From Flavobacteriales bacterium (GTDB lineage: Bacteria > Bacteroidota > Bacteroidia > Flavobacteriales > Flavobacteriaceae): a DNA stretch of 63,004 nt. The notes beneath the pieces were generated by a model. It saw only the letters and a list, made by a program, of their open reading frames with translations, ran no database searches and was not told where the DNA came from. Below are positions 45,265 to 54,668 of this stretch, in pieces; within the stretch, counting starts at the first letter, position 1, and each line of letters starts with the position of its first letter. The position numbers and the translations under genes were made by a program. The stretch spans positions 1 to 63,004 of the forward strand of contig JAGXRF010000077.1 of NCBI GenBank assembly GCA_018335925.1, given 5' to 3'.

Positions 45265-46101
45265 TTGGAAGTAACAGAAATTACCTATTTATTAAATCAC
45301 CCTAATAACATCCAACCACACCATGTAAAAGGGCTGGAGCAAACCTTGGAAAAATTTCCATACTTTCAGGGTGCACGTGCATTATACCTAAAAGCATTAT
45401 ACAACCAAGAGAGCTACAAATACAATTTCGAATTAAAAAAAACCGCTGCTTTTACTCAAGACAGAGAGGTGTTGTTTGACTTTATTACTTCTGATGAATT
45501 TACGATTATCGACAAGGACTTGTACCAACAAAAGTTACAAGCTTTATATGAAATTGAAGTAGAATACACTGAAATTAGTTTTCAGCAAAAACTAAAAACA
45601 GAAGTTCCTCCAATTGCATTCGGAATAACTGACGATACCTTTAGAGAGGAAGTTACCGAAACTGCTGAGCGATTAGAATTAGGCAAACCAATTCATTTTG
45701 AAGCAAATGAAAAACATTCCTTTGCAGAATGGTTACAATTATCTTCCTTAAAAAAAATAGAACGATTTGACACCGAAATTCCTTCTATCGATTTTGAGTT
45801 AGCTGAAATACCTGAAGACAAAAAAGAAGATTCCAAATTCTTGCTAATTGACCAGTTTTTACAAGCAAATCCGAAAATTACACCCAAAAAAGAAGATTTA
45901 GAAATTCCAAAATCTATCCTGCAGCCTAAAGATACTTCGCACTTTACCACCGAAACTTTGGCTAAAATTTACTTGGAACAAAAAAAGTATGACAAAGCCA
46001 TCCAAGCATACGAAATTTTAATTTTGAAATATCCGGAAAAAAGTGTTTTCTTTGCAGACCGAATTAAAGACATCCAATTTTTAAAACAAAATAATTTATA
46101 A
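45265..46101 (+). CDS. TPR-like conserved protein, TTG start, no internal Met
   Basis: A 278-residue acidic cytoplasmic protein I cannot assign a function. The N-terminal ~75 residues are helical (EITYLLNHPNNIQPHHVKGL, then FPYFQGARALYLKALYNQES), the middle is low-complexity and Glu/Lys/Phe-rich, and the last ~55 residues hold a tetratricopeptide-type pair (LAKIYLEQKKYDKAIQAYEI). No ATG occurs in the frame between the lptE stop and its end, so translation must start at a non-ATG codon; TTG 45265-45267 is the best candidate. It is tightly linked to lptE and secG. Confidence 0.78.
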   Translation: MEVTEITYLLNHPNNIQPHHVKGLEQTLEKFPYFQGARALYLKALYNQESYKYNFELKKTAAFTQDREVLFDFITSDEFTIIDKDLYQQKLQALYEIEVEYTEISFQQKLKTEVPPIAFGITDDTFREEVTETAERLELGKPIHFEANEKHSFAEWLQLSSLKKIERFDTEIPSIDFELAEIPEDKKEDSKFLLIDQFLQANPKITPKKEDLEIPKSILQPKDTSHFTTETLAKIYLEQKKYDKAIQAYEILILKYPEKSVFFADRIKDIQFLKQNNL

Positions 46102-46102
46102 A

Positions 46103-46447
46103 ATGGCATTTTCAGTATTCCTAGTTTTAATCACCCTAGTTTGTTTATTACTTATGATTGTTATTATGGTTCAAAACCCTAAAGGAGGAGGTTTGTCTTC
46201 TTCTATTGGAGGTGGCAACCAAATGTTAGGTGGTTACCAAAAAACTACCGACTTTTTAGATAAAAGCACCTGGACATTAGGTATTGTTTTAATTTTATTG
46301 ATATTATTTTCTTCTATGTCATTCAACAGCGGCTCTTCATCACTAATTATTGATGAAAAAGCAAGACCTGCAAAAACACAAGAAATGACTCCAGCAGATC
46401 AACCTGCAAAAGATGCAGCAACACCTGCTGATGGAGAAACCAAATAA
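46103..46447 (+). CDS. secG: Preprotein translocase subunit SecG
   Basis: SecG assists SecYE in protein export. The 114-residue protein has two membrane helices (about 3-22 and 56-73) around the conserved loop QNPKGGGLSSSIGGGNQMLGGYQ, and a C-terminal A/P/K-rich tail. The start codon follows the stop of the upstream gene by one base. A terminator is found 20 bases after its stop. Confidence 0.95.
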   Translation: MAFSVFLVLITLVCLLLMIVIMVQNPKGGGLSSSIGGGNQMLGGYQKTTDFLDKSTWTLGIVLILLILFSSMSFNSGSSSLIIDEKARPAKTQEMTPADQPAKDAATPADGETK

Positions 46448-46466
46448 TCATTAACAATTTACAAGG

Positions 46467-46499
46467 AAACCCGCATCTTTCAAAATGCGGGTTTTTTTG
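46467..46499 (+). terminator. Terminator after secG
   Basis: CCCGCAT, an eight-base loop and ATGCGGG followed by seven T residues. It ends the run from the AAA+ regulator to secG and separates it from groES. Confidence 0.92.
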
Positions 46500-46603
46500 T
46501 CACTATACCAAACAAATCAATGAAAAAATGTCAGTAATTTTCTTTTGGCATAATTTGTGAAAAATCAGGTGCAATTGATGTTTAACTTTAAAATAAAATG
46601 AAT

Positions 46604-46879
46604 ATGTCTGTAAATTTAAAACCATTATCTGACAGAGTTTTGGTAGAGCCAGCTGCAGCTGAAACTACTACTGCCTCAGGAATTATCATTCCGGACACTG
46701 CAAAAGAAAAACCACAAAGAGGAACTGTTGTAGCAGTGGGGCCAGGCAAAAAAGACCACAGCATGACAGTAAAAGTTGGAGATGTAGTTTTGTACGGAAA
46801 ATATGCTGGTACAGAGTTAAAATTAGACGGAAAAGATTATCTGATCATGAGAGAGGACGACATACTTGCAATTGTTTAG
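46604..46879 (+). CDS. groES: Co-chaperonin GroES
   Basis: A 91-residue Hsp10 that caps GroEL. It opens [16 protein letters not shown], has the mobile loop ([19 protein letters not shown]) and ends [10 protein letters not shown]. An ATG two codons earlier (46598) is also possible; the shorter start gives the usual length. The 156-base gap upstream contains the secG terminator. No sequence resembling a CIRCE operator was seen. groEL follows after 117 bases. Confidence 0.97.
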   Translation: MSVNLKPLSDRVLVEPAAAETTTASGIIIPDTAKEKPQRGTVVAVGPGKKDHSMTVKVGDVVLYGKYAGTELKLDGKDYLIMREDDILAIV

Positions 46880-46969
46880 CTCCCTGTTCCAAAGTATCAG
46901 AATCCGCAGCAAGAATTTTAAATAATTAATATTAAAATTTTAAAGATTAATCTGAACATTAAACTTTAA

Positions 46970-48631
<1,662 letters not shown>

Positions 48632-48690
48632 TTTTTAGTAATTAGGAATTAGTGCCTGGTTATAAGCACTTAGCTAACTATACTATTTGA

Positions 48691-48731
48691 AAAAAAATCC
48701 GTCTTGAAGAAATTCTTGACGGATTTTTTGT
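48691..48731 (+). terminator. Bidirectional terminator between groEL and the HMA gene
   Basis: AAAAATCCGTC and GACGGATTTTT pair around a 14-base loop and serve both converging genes. Confidence 0.85.
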
Positions 48732-48732
48732 T

Positions 48733-49077
48733 TTATAGTTTTCTTTCGTATTTACAACAATGATGTAAATTTTCATACACCTCATCTTTAGCTTTCACTT
48801 TGTCAGTATCATGCCCAGCATTTGCAATAGCTTGATGCACTTGTTCTAAAGTACATTTGGTTTCATCCATTACAATATACAAATGATGATGATCTTGATG
48901 CCATTCCGCTACTTTTACTCCCTTTACAGATAATGCAGCTTTTTCAATTCGTTTTTCACACATGCCACAATTGCCATTTACTTCAATTTCGTGCTTGGCA
49001 TTTTTATTCTTTTTTTCTTGTGCTTGTGCAAAAGTGCCTACTAAGGAAAGCACTAAAATTAAAATCCATTTTTTCAT
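48733..49077 (-). CDS. Exported heavy-metal-associated (HMA) domain protein
   Basis: A 114-residue protein with a signal peptide (ending VGTFAQAQ) and an HMA fold whose metal motif is GNCGMC (C37 and C40), followed by EKRIEKAALSVKGVKVAEWH. A second His-rich region (HQDHHHLYI) and a late HHCCKYE could add ligands. It likely binds Cu or a related ion in the periplasm. It is downstream of a TonB-dependent receptor on the same strand and converges on groEL. Confidence 0.87.
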   Translation of the reverse strand: MKKWILILVLSLVGTFAQAQEKKNKNAKHEIEVNGNCGMCEKRIEKAALSVKGVKVAEWHQDHHHLYIVMDETKCTLEQVHQAIANAGHDTDKVKAKDEVYENLHHCCKYERKL

Positions 49078-49106
49078 ATTCTATAAATTTAAAGTTTTCT
49101 TCTATT

Positions 49107-49139
49107 TACTAATCACTTTTTACTAGTCACTAATCACTA
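49107..49139. repeat. Short ACTAATCACT direct repeats
   Basis: ACTAATCACT occurs at 49108-49117 and 49129-49138, with an ACTAGTCACT variant overlapping the second. They fill the gap between the receptor and the HMA gene. Confidence 0.6.
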
Positions 49140-51377
49140 ATTAATCCTCCATCTTAAACCAGTGTAATACATAGCACCAAATACTGGACCATAAATCATA
49201 CTGCTATCAAAATAATTCCCAAATGGGTCACTAGCAGCAATAATTGCATTTGGCTGTCGGTAGTTATTCATATTTTCTCCACCTACATAAATCTCAAAGT
49301 TCTTACTAAACACCCTAGTAATTTGTGCATTGATGGTGTAAAAAGAAGGAGCCATAGGGTTCCATTGAAACTCCGTAGGATTTCCTGAAGAGACCGGCAT
49401 TCTTTGTTCGCCTAACCAATTAAAGGTAGCATCAAACTTCCATTGTTTGTTATCGTCTTGCAAATGGGTTTCGTATGCAAGGTTGGTAAAAAAACGATGA
49501 CGAGGTTGCAAAACTCTTTGCTGCAAGCCTATAGAATTATTATTTCGAACATCATAAAATTTATAAGAAGTTCTCCATTCCAAGTGTTTGGCAGGTGTCA
49601 TATTAAAATCTAACTGCAAACTATTGGCAAACGATTTTCCGTTTAAATTATAAAATTGCACTTGTTGGGTGGAAGCATCTAAGTCAACCACCACTTGGTT
49701 TTGAAAATCGGTGCGATAAAAATCTGCACTAAAATCTGCATCTTTTCCAAATAACTTAAACTTTTGGATAATACTTAGCCCGTAATTCCATGCAATTTCC
49801 GGATTCAAATTATAAAAACCGTTATTCCCTTGCGGCAAAGTGGGCAAATTAAAAGCTCTATTGGAAGCAAACAAATTTTGATTTTCCATAAACACATTAG
49901 CCAAACGTTTTCCTCTACCTGCAGACAATCGCAAAGTAGTTTGTTCATTAGGTTGATAACGTATATGAGCTCTTGGAGTAAAAAATGTTCCCAATCGATT
50001 GTTGTAATCTACCCTACCACCTAAAGTGTAACTTAAATTATCATCGTTATTATAGCTATACTCAAAAAAAGCTCCCACACCTATGTCTCTTCTAGAAAAA
50101 TCTTCTGTTAAATATACTTCTTCAAACCTGTCCCATTGAAAAGAAGCACCTGTAGTAAACTTATGTAATGTATTGTTGATAATAGAAGCAAACAACAAGT
50201 TGCTGTACCAACTTTGGTGACGAACAAAATAATTTCTTAAACCGAAATATCCGTCTTGACGATAATCAGAAAATTGATTCTGAAATCCTATGCTTTGGTA
50301 TTCCATTTCAGGAAAAACATAACCAATTTTAGCACTTGCTAAAAACTGTTTGGTATCTATTTCAGAACCCCAAAATGGTTGGTTATTTCTTGGAACATTC
50401 GGATCAAAAGCTACTTGTCCTGATTGTTTGCTGTCGGCAAAGTAACGCCATTTCATTTCAGCTGTGATGCCAGTTTTTCCACAAATACCATACTTCCAAT
50501 GGTTTAAAATATTGATTTGTCGCATGAGTGGATTGTCTAAAAATCCATCGTTGTTCATGTCGTTTTTCTCGTTTCTAAAATTACCATGCACCAATAATCC
50601 GGTAGCCCAATGCTCATTTAGCTGGGTATTGTAATGTGTATTTAGCTCATATCTACCTCCCATACCTCCAAATGCATTCACAAATAGTGTAGGTTCTTCT
50701 TGAGGTCTTAAAAATTCATAATTAATTTGTCCGGAAATACTTTCGTATCCATTAATTACACTTCCAGCACCTTTGGTAATTTGAATGCTATGTACCCATG
50801 GCCCGGGAATAAAGCTCAAGCCTGAGTATTGGGCTCCACCACGCATGGCTAAAATATTTTCTTCGGTCATGGTGATGTAAGGACTCGTTAAACCCAACAT
50901 TCTAATTTGTCGAGTACCGCTAACTGCATCAGAAAAATTAACATCAATGCTAGGATTGGTTTCAAAGCTCTCTGACAAGTTACAACAAGCTGCTTTTGTT
51001 AATTCCTTGCTACTCATATTGGTCACATTTGCAGCAGTTAGCGTGCTTTTTTGTAAAGAACTTCTCACTTTGGTTAAGACTACTTCATCTAAAGTATCGT
51101 CCCATTCCATTTTAATATGAACCATGGTTTGGTTTTGAATAGTTACTTTTTGGGTTTTAAATCCAACATAACTAATTACCAATACACTTGAATCGTTTGA
51201 TAAAGGAATAGTAAACTTTCCGTTTTTATCGGTGGTGGTTCCGATAGTTGTGTTTTCCCAAAAAACACTTGCCATTTCTACCGGACTTTTTTGGTCAAAA
51301 AAAACATGCCCGGATAAACTATTTTGTGCTTGTAACACCAAGCAACTCCATAAGGAGAAAAGATATATAAATTTCAT
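49137..51377 (-). CDS. TonB-dependent receptor (probable metal uptake)
   Basis: A 746-residue outer-membrane receptor. After the signal peptide (ending LVLQAQ) come a carboxypeptidase-regulatory domain (LSGHVFFDQKSPVEMASVFW, ~22-95) and a plug containing TKAACCNLSESFETNPSIDV and the plug signature GAGSVINGYESISGQINYEF. The rest is a 22-strand-type barrel ending in YYTGLRWRIN. The double Cys in the plug and the flanking HMA and HYC_CC_PP genes suggest a copper or other metal ligand; this is inference. The HYC gene lies 53 bases upstream on the same strand. Confidence 0.93.
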   Translation of the reverse strand: MKFIYLFSLWSCLVLQAQNSLSGHVFFDQKSPVEMASVFWENTTIGTTTDKNGKFTIPLSNDSSVLVISYVGFKTQKVTIQNQTMVHIKMEWDDTLDEVVLTKVRSSLQKSTLTAANVTNMSSKELTKAACCNLSESFETNPSIDVNFSDAVSGTRQIRMLGLTSPYITMTEENILAMRGGAQYSGLSFIPGPWVHSIQITKGAGSVINGYESISGQINYEFLRPQEEPTLFVNAFGGMGGRYELNTHYNTQLNEHWATGLLVHGNFRNEKNDMNNDGFLDNPLMRQINILNHWKYGICGKTGITAEMKWRYFADSKQSGQVAFDPNVPRNNQPFWGSEIDTKQFLASAKIGYVFPEMEYQSIGFQNQFSDYRQDGYFGLRNYFVRHQSWYSNLLFASIINNTLHKFTTGASFQWDRFEEVYLTEDFSRRDIGVGAFFEYSYNNDDNLSYTLGGRVDYNNRLGTFFTPRAHIRYQPNEQTTLRLSAGRGKRLANVFMENQNLFASNRAFNLPTLPQGNNGFYNLNPEIAWNYGLSIIQKFKLFGKDADFSADFYRTDFQNQVVVDLDASTQQVQFYNLNGKSFANSLQLDFNMTPAKHLEWRTSYKFYDVRNNNSIGLQQRVLQPRHRFFTNLAYETHLQDDNKQWKFDATFNWLGEQRMPVSSGNPTEFQWNPMAPSFYTINAQITRVFSKNFEIYVGGENMNNYRQPNAIIAASDPFGNYFDSSMIYGPVFGAMYYTGLRWRIN

Positions 51378-51430
51378 GAATAAACTATTTTAAAAAATTC
51401 TACGTTTAGCGAAAGAAGATTTTAAAATAA

Positions 51431-51847
51431 TTATGCGTAATAAATTCTTTGAGAAAAGAGTTCATACAAAGGTGGAGCATGAACCAGTGGGTTTTGGTAT
51501 GTAAGCTTAGGAGCAACGAAGAATTTTTCTACTTCTGCGATACTCCATTCAAATTCTGGAATAATTGCACCAGTATAGCAAAAATCTATCCAAGTTGGTT
51601 GCAGTGCCTTTTCTACTTCCCAAGCAATGATGGTGTCTTCACAACATCCATTACTTTCGTGTTTTTCAGAATCTTCTTCCGAAGCACAGCATCCATTAGA
51701 ACCACAAAAATCTAATTCATTTGTAGATAAGTGTGTATCGATGTTTGCTACTTCTCCACCACAATAATGAACATGGGTGGTAATTCCTAAATGAAGGATT
51801 ACCATCCAAACAGATAATACAATATGTGTTATTCGATTGATTTTCAC
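51431..51847 (-). CDS. HYC_CC_PP family protein (GTG start)
   Basis: A 138-residue protein with an N-terminal hydrophobic segment, then the motifs that name the family: H27-Y28-C29 in VHYCGGE, paired Cys in NGCC (53-54, 68-69) and APPLYE near the C terminus. The Cys/His content suggests metal binding; the family often lies by TonB receptors. The start codon is GTG at 51845-51847. A TATTTTTG -7-type box sits only four bases before it, so the mRNA may be leaderless or nearly so. Confidence 0.82.
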   Translation of the reverse strand: MKINRITHIVLSVWMVILHLGITTHVHYCGGEVANIDTHLSTNELDFCGSNGCCASEEDSEKHESNGCCEDTIIAWEVEKALQPTWIDFCYTGAIIPEFEWSIAEVEKFFVAPKLTYQNPLVHAPPLYELFSQRIYYA

Positions 51848-51860
51848 GATACAAAAATAC

Positions 51861-52313
51861 CTAATTTTTTATCACATCTTTACTTTTTAACATTTTTTGA
51901 TATAACAAGGCAGGCACAAACAACACTAAAAATAAAGGTTGAATTAAAAATCTTCTCACATAAAATAAGATGGATAGCTTGGGCTCATTCATAAAAACGA
52001 GTAGTGAAAACCCTAAAAATAAAACCACAAAAGCAATGGCATAAATGATTAAAAAATCTTTGATTAGTTTGATTTCTTTGAACCAAAAATAAAGGATTGC
52101 TAAGGATAATAAACTATTGATTGAATATCTTAACAAATAATGCAAGCCTAATTTTACAAAATCAAAGTCTGGTAGATCTTTATGATGATATTCTCCTTTA
52201 AAAAACAGAATAAATGGATCGTAAAACCAATTTTTCTCAAAAAACCGGACACTTGCTAATGCAAGCACTAAAAATGAAATTCCGAGAAAAGTGAAAAATT
52301 TACTTTTTTGCAT
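51861..52313 (-). CDS. Exosortase F system-associated membrane protein
   Basis: A 150-residue membrane protein with four to five hydrophobic segments (about 9-24, 54-74, 83-106 and 117-140) and polar loops (FFKGEYHHKDLPDFDFVKLG). It overlaps the upstream exosortase gene by 14 bases. Its size, topology and location match the partner protein that accompanies XrtF in Flavobacteriia; its role is unknown to me. Confidence 0.83.
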   Translation of the reverse strand: MQKSKFFTFLGISFLVLALASVRFFEKNWFYDPFILFFKGEYHHKDLPDFDFVKLGLHYLLRYSINSLLSLAILYFWFKEIKLIKDFLIIYAIAFVVLFLGFSLLVFMNEPKLSILFYVRRFLIQPLFLVLFVPALLYQKMLKSKDVIKN

Positions 52314-52845
52314 AATTCGACCATTTGGTAACCCATCCTACCCATAATAAAAAAATGGTGCCGTAAATAATTAACGGAAACAAAATATCATGCAAAATAT
52401 GCTGTAAGTGCGGATAATGATATAACCCTATAGTAATGAATGCAATTCTAAACACATTTAGAATATGAATTGCAATAAGTCCAAAAATCATATAACCTAA
52501 AGTTCGTTTCCATGAACCTTTAAAAGCTAGTATAAAAGCAACAAACAAAACCATCAGGCTAGCCGCATTGCATCCTTCTACTACACGAACCATATACTTT
52601 TCATTTACAAAAAGTTTATAACAAGGCTGGCTTTGATGTGGTTCTACCCTGCTTTCGTATCCAAACCATTTAATAATTTGAGAAGTTTGGTTTGATACAG
52701 ATATGGTAAACCTATCGGTTTCAAATTTATCAATATCAAATTGTCCCAAATACATTTGGTAAACCCCGAATAAAATTCCGTAAGTCACAAAAAATGTGGC
52801 TAAAAAAATAAAAAAAGGTCGGTTATTTTGGAAGATAGTTTTCAA
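52300..52845 (-). CDS. xrtF: Exosortase family protein XrtF
   Basis: A 181-residue integral membrane protease/transpeptidase of the exosortase family. The catalytic Cys is C92 (VVEGCNAAS), the conserved Arg is R133 (LNVFRIAF) and the His is H152 (LHDILFPL), each at the edge of a membrane helix as expected. Exosortases cut a C-terminal hydrophobic sorting signal from cargo. No such cargo is in this window, and I recall none for XrtF. The associated protein gene overlaps its end. A plus-strand GAF gene diverges from it across 70 bases. Confidence 0.87.
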   Translation of the reverse strand: MKTIFQNNRPFFIFLATFFVTYGILFGVYQMYLGQFDIDKFETDRFTISVSNQTSQIIKWFGYESRVEPHQSQPCYKLFVNEKYMVRVVEGCNAASLMVLFVAFILAFKGSWKRTLGYMIFGLIAIHILNVFRIAFITIGLYHYPHLQHILHDILFPLIIYGTIFLLWVGWVTKWSNYAKK

Positions 52846-52915
52846 AGTAATTTAACAAAAAATAGAAAATGGAAGTACTTTCAAATTTTACATTTGCAGT
52901 TAAATTAAATGCTTC

Positions 52916-53371
52916 ATGAAAAATTTAGAAAGATTACTGCCAAAAGTAGAAGAAATCATTCGAAAAGACCAAAAAAGAGAAGATATTCTTTTGGAAATAT
53001 GTCAATTATTACAAAACGAAGTAGACTATTACAATTGGGTTGGCTTTTATTTTAGAAATGGCAATAAAGAAGAATTGGTTTTAGGACCTTATGTTGGTGC
53101 TCCAACAGACCATACGGTGATTCCGTTTGGCAAAGGAATTTGCGGGCAAGTTGCAGTGAGCAATCAAAACTTTGTGGTTCCGGATGTAAGTGCTCAGGAT
53201 AATTACATTGCTTGTAGTTTTACCGTAAAATCAGAAATTGTAATTCCTTTATTTGTTAAAGGGGAAAACATCGGTCAAATTGATATCGACTCCCATGTGC
53301 TAGATCCATTTAATGAAGAAGATGAACGATTTTTAGAACAAGTAAATCAAATGATAGCAACCTTGTACTAA
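52916..53371 (+). CDS. GAF-domain protein, free methionine-R-sulfoxide reductase-like
   Basis: A 151-residue single GAF domain with the fRMsr pattern NWVGFYFRNGNKEELVLGPY, VIPFGKGICGQVA (C76), VVPDVSAQDNYIACS (C100) and SEIVIPL. Of the three Cys in the yeast/E. coli enzymes, the first (before the IPFGKG motif) is replaced, while the two nearest the active site are kept. It may reduce free methionine-R-sulfoxide, or the fold may serve sensing. It lies divergent from xrtF. Confidence 0.83.
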   Translation: MKNLERLLPKVEEIIRKDQKREDILLEICQLLQNEVDYYNWVGFYFRNGNKEELVLGPYVGAPTDHTVIPFGKGICGQVAVSNQNFVVPDVSAQDNYIACSFTVKSEIVIPLFVKGENIGQIDIDSHVLDPFNEEDERFLEQVNQMIATLY

Positions 53372-53425
53372 TAATTTGTATGACAGTATTGTTAGGATAA
53401 ATTTTTTTAATCACAACTTTCGAAT

Positions 53426-53459
53426 TATTTTTGTAGCCCGAACATTTTTTCGGGCTTTT
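53426..53459 (+). promoter_or_regulatory. -7 box and hairpin abutting the next start codon
   Basis: TATTTTTG (53426-53433) fits TAnnTTTG. Right after it AGCCCGAA and TTCGGGCT (53435-53442 and 53449-53456) form a hairpin ending in TTTT, with the ATG of the next gene starting at 53461. It is either the GAF gene terminator or a 5' leader hairpin. Confidence 0.5.
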
Positions 53460-53461
53460 GT

Positions 53462-54190
53462 ATGAGATATATCTTCTTATTTTGGATTTGTTTCTTTTGT
53501 TTTGGTCAGAACAAGCCTACCAATCCTGTTCCTAATAATGCCAACAATAAATCAACCACACAAACTCCAAAAACAAATACTTCATTACCAACCAGCAGTA
53601 AACCTAACCAAGCTACAAATCCTGCTACCAAAGATGGTCCAACCAAAGTAATTGCACCGCCACCTGTTAGTAAAGGACCAATTATTCAAGAAGATGGCAA
53701 TGTAATTGAAGAAAAAGACACTATTATATTTCACAAATTAGATTCAGAAAGCATTCCAAAGAGCCACATTCAAAAGGCATATTTTTATGGAATGCAAATT
53801 TTAAATGCATGTAATACCAGCAAAATTATCCCCTTTAATGAAGAAGATTTTGCAGCTAATGTTTTTCGAAAACTAGAACCAAATTACATTTCTATTATCT
53901 GTACCAATGTATTGAGAGAATATGGCAAATTTAACGACATGCGATATGTAGAGGCAATTTATGTAGAAAAAACAAAAATTACCATTTTGAGGTTCAAATG
54001 TATTTACGAAAAAAAATATTCCACCAAAGAATTTAGGGTAAGCTTTAATGAACAAAGTAAAATAGTTGGTATTAAAACTTTAAAATGGGTTTCTGATTTC
54101 AAACCTAACAAACCAAAACCAAAACCATTTGCCACCGAAATTGACCCATCTATTTTGGATAGTTTGAATAAAATTTTGGATTTTAAATAG
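53462..54190 (+). CDS. Exported protein with Asn/Pro/Thr-rich linker, function unknown
   Basis: I do not recognise the family. The 242-residue protein has a signal peptide (IFLFWICFFCFGQ), a low-complexity linker of N, P, T, S and K (residues ~18-65), and a folded C-terminal domain (~85-225) with FYGMQILNACNTSKIIPF and an alternating strand region (AIYVEKTKITILRFKCIYEK). There is no lipobox or T9SS tail. The rpsO promoter overlaps its 3' end. Confidence 0.65.
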   Translation: MRYIFLFWICFFCFGQNKPTNPVPNNANNKSTTQTPKTNTSLPTSSKPNQATNPATKDGPTKVIAPPPVSKGPIIQEDGNVIEEKDTIIFHKLDSESIPKSHIQKAYFYGMQILNACNTSKIIPFNEEDFAANVFRKLEPNYISIICTNVLREYGKFNDMRYVEAIYVEKTKITILRFKCIYEKKYSTKEFRVSFNEQSKIVGIKTLKWVSDFKPNKPKPKPFATEIDPSILDSLNKILDFK

Positions 54191-54205
54191 TTTCCCTTAC
54201 CTTTG
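54176..54205 (+). promoter_or_regulatory. Predicted rpsO promoter
   Basis: TTG at 54176-54178, exactly 19 bases of spacer and TACCTTTG at 54198-54205. It overlaps the end of the upstream gene. The rpsO leader of ~50 bases contains a small AGAGG/CCTCT hairpin (54215-54229) that could take part in bS15 autoregulation. Confidence 0.7.
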
Positions 54206-54263
54206 CCGCTCATTAGAGGAAAGCCCTCTTGTGTTACATAATAATTATTTAAATAATATTAGC

Positions 54264-54533
54264 ATGTACTTGACTAAAGAAGTAAAAGAAGAAATTTTCA
54301 ACAAATTCGGTGGTAGTGCTACCAATACCGGATCAACTGAGGGACAAATTGCTTTGTTCACTCACAGAATTAATCACTTAACCGGACACTTGAAAAAAAA
54401 TCGTCACGATTACAATACCGAGCGTTCGTTGGTAAAGTTGGTAGGTAAAAGAAGAAGTCACTTAGACTACTTGAAAAAGAAAGACATCAACAAATACCGT
54501 GAATTGATTAAAGAATTAGGAATTAGAAAATAA
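54264..54533 (+). CDS. rpsO: Small ribosomal subunit protein uS15
   Basis: An 89-residue protein (MYLTKEVKEEIFNKFGGSAT) with the uS15 signature HRINHLTGHLKKNRHDYNTE and LVGKRRSHLDYL. It binds the central 16S domain. The ORF is open to a GTG at 54231, but 89 residues from ATG 54264 is the exact family length. A terminator follows and pnp lies downstream, the ancient rpsO-pnp order. Confidence 0.98.
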   Translation: MYLTKEVKEEIFNKFGGSATNTGSTEGQIALFTHRINHLTGHLKKNRHDYNTERSLVKLVGKRRSHLDYLKKKDINKYRELIKELGIRK

Positions 54534-54535
54534 CT

Positions 54536-54560
54536 TAAAGAGGCAAATTGCCTCTTTTTG
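54536..54560 (+). terminator. Terminator between rpsO and pnp
   Basis: AAAGAGGCAA and TTGCCTCTTT around a short loop, followed by a T run. Confidence 0.85.
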
Positions 54561-54596
54561 TTTTCTACTATACGCATAAAAAAGTTTTGGTTTTTC

Positions 54597-54644
54597 ATTG
54601 GGTCGCACACAACCACACACAACAACAACACAACTAAACCCAAT
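54597..54644 (+). promoter_or_regulatory. pnp leader stem with a C/A-only loop
   Basis: ATTGGGT (54597-54603) pairs with ACCCAAT (54638-54644) around a ~34-base loop made almost only of C and A (CACACAACCACACACAAC type). It ends 24 bases before the pnp start. Confidence 0.45.
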
Positions 54645-54668
54645 TAATAAACCTTTTTTTAATAAATT

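Noticed and set aside
46540..46565. Sigma-54 -24/-12 promoter before groES
   Set aside because: TTGGCA is present, but the -12 GC is missing at the right distance.
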